From contig NC_037674.1 in NCBI RefSeq assembly GCF_003255815.1, positions 1,696,365-1,760,364 of the forward strand: 64,000 bases of DNA, in the 5' to 3' direction. Origin of the DNA: Theropithecus gelada (taxonomy: Eukaryota > Chordata > Mammalia > Primates > Cercopithecidae). The position numbers were made by a program, and so were the translations under genes. The notes under the pieces were generated by a model. That model had not been told where the DNA came from and searched no databases. It saw only the letters and a program-made list of their open reading frames with translations. Shown here in pieces: positions 62,715 through 64,000 of the stretch (positions are counted from its first letter, which is position 1; the number at the start of each line of letters is the position of its first letter).

Positions 62715-63019
62715 GGCCGGGCGCGGTGGCTCAAGCCTGTAATCCCAGCACTTTGGGAGGCTGAGACGGGCGGATCACGAGGTCAGGAGATCGAGACCAT
62801 CCTGGCTAACACGGTGAAACCCCGTCTCTACTAAAAAATACAAAAAAAAAAACTAGCCGGGCGAGGTGGCGGGCGCCTGTAGTCCCAGCTACTCGGGAGG
62901 CTGAGGCAGGAGAATGGTCTAAACCCGGGAGGCGGAGCTTGCAGTGAGCTGAGATCCGGCCACTGCACCCCAGCCTGGGCGACAGAGCAAGACTCTGTCT
63001 CAAAAAAAAAAAAAAAAAA
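62715..63019 (+). mobile_element. Young AluY of Old World monkey type (AluYR-like)
   Basis: A full-length Alu very close to consensus with 'ggctcaagcctgtaatccc', 'ggctgagacgggcggatc' and 'gagatccggccactgcac', and a 20-base A tail. Target-site duplication taagacaat (62706 and 63023). Confidence 0.96.
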
Positions 63020-63399
63020 AACTAAGACAATTTATTGCCAGCACACCTACCCTGAAATAATGGCTAGAGAAAGTTTGCTTAACAGAAAGATAACCACAAA
63101 AGAATGAATCTTAGAACACTGAGAAGGAAAAAAAAACACAGTAAGTAAAAATATGGATAAATATAATAAAACTTCCTTTGTCTATTGAGTTTTCAAAATT
63201 AAGTTTGAAAGTTCAAGCAAAAATTGCAACAGTCTCTGATGTGGTTCAAGATGTATGTAGAGGAAATGTTTAAGGCAACTGTGTTATGATTAGGGAAAGG
63301 TAAAGGGATATAAAGGGAGGTAAGGTTTTCTTATTTCACTTGAACTGGCAAAATGAGTATACAGTAGACAGCTATAAATTTTGTATATATAAAGTAATG

Positions 63400-63550
63400 C
63401 TGGCCAGGCACAGTGGCTCATGCCTATAATCCCAGAACTTTGGGAAGCTGAGTCTAGAGGACTGCATGAGGCAGAGTTTGAGGCTGCAGTGTGCTATGAT
63501 CACCCCACTGCACTCCAGTCTGGGCAACAAAGCAAGACCCTGTCTCTTTA
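63400..63550 (+). mobile_element. Alu with a large internal deletion
   Basis: It starts 'ggccaggcacagtggctc' and ends 'ctgggcaacaaagcaagac', but only about 150 bp lie between. Most of the first arm's end and the start of the second arm are lost. It is followed by an (attaat)n-like tail. Confidence 0.85.
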
Positions 63551-64000
63551 ATTAACTAATTAATTAATAAAGTAACACCTAGAAGAACCACTGAAAAAGC
63601 TATACAGCAATGTGCACATGATAACATTATAAATAAATCAAAATGGAAGAGTAAAAAATGTCCACAGTAAGAGAGACAAAAGAAAACAAAGAAATAAAAA
63701 CACAGAAAAAGCAGAAAGCCAAAGAAATGGCAGATTTAAGCCTTAACATTTCAATAGTTACATTAAATATAAAGACTGTAAATATATCAATTAAAAGATA
63801 GAAAAAGTAAATTTAAAAATCTGAGCTATGCTATTTACAAGAAATTCACTTTTTATATAATGATACATAGAGGCTGAAAGTAAAAACATGAAAAAATATT
63901 TATCATTCAAATATTAATCAAAAGAAAGCAATTCTGGCCACATTGAATCAAGTTATATGGAATTCAAAGCAGAGAAAATTTTCCAGAGACAGAGAGAAAT

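Larger units (their letters stand above)
59660..64000 (+). mobile_element. Old L1 / HAL1-like block, 5' and ORF1 region
   Basis: A region with A-rich coding strand and signatures of L1 5'UTR and ORF1: 'ccgtctccctagcgtgaag' and a coiled-coil-like 'ttgaaatgactgaagaaagag' area near 60508, then a second ORF1-like stretch (61860-62700) and more to the window end. Frames are broken. A young Alu (62715-63019) and an Alu fragment (63400-63550) are inserted. Boundaries and subfamily are uncertain, and unique DNA may be mixed in (60940-61740). Confidence 0.5.

Overview
This is nuclear DNA of a primate, most likely an Old World monkey. It carries parts of two GABA-A receptor subunit genes, both read on the minus strand. 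Coding exons are rare (about 1 kb of 64 kb), they have GT/AG splice junctions, and the rest is packed with Alu, L1, MaLR LTR and MIR copies. The youngest Alu copies show 'ctcaagcctgtaat' and 'gatccggccac', variants I associate with the AluYR group of cercopithecoid monkeys. The gene order matches the GABRB3-GABRA5-GABRG3 cluster of human 15q12, seen here in reverse orientation.

Layout from low to high coordinate. 1-8584: part of GABRG3 intron 2, dominated by an old L1. 8585-8733: GABRG3 exon 2. 8734-14404: GABRG3 intron 1. 14405-14457: GABRG3 exon 1 coding part (start codon and signal peptide), inside a CpG island at about 14230-15150. 14.5-36.5 kb: the GABRG3/GABRA5 intergenic interval, with a second GC-rich island at 17.35-17.88 kb, a broken processed copy of TVP23B (19.1-20.7 kb), large L1 blocks including one with a 5' inversion, and a solo LTR. 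36.5-37.5 kb: GABRA5 3'UTR. 37499-48790: the last four GABRA5 coding exons (300, 212, 153 and 144 bp), encoding about 268 residues from the middle of the ligand-binding domain through M1-M4 to the stop. 48.8-64 kb: a GABRA5 intron more than 15 kb long, holding MIR, MaLR, Alu and L1 copies, with one unresolved N at 61797.

Alpha5 and gamma3 are pore-forming subunits of pentameric GABA-gated chloride channels. They lie in one transcriptional orientation, with the 3' end of GABRA5 about 22 kb upstream of the GABRG3 start. No exon outside these two genes was recognised, and almost all other open frames are Alu or L1 shadows or GC-rich chance frames. I found no undescribed gene system. The most useful observations are structural: a local duplication of an old repeat on both sides of the GABRA5 terminal exon, a monkey-type Alu 84 bp from the acceptor of that exon, a second CpG-rich island with an NRF1-like site upstream of GABRG3, and a duplicated segment around the N that looks like an assembly error.
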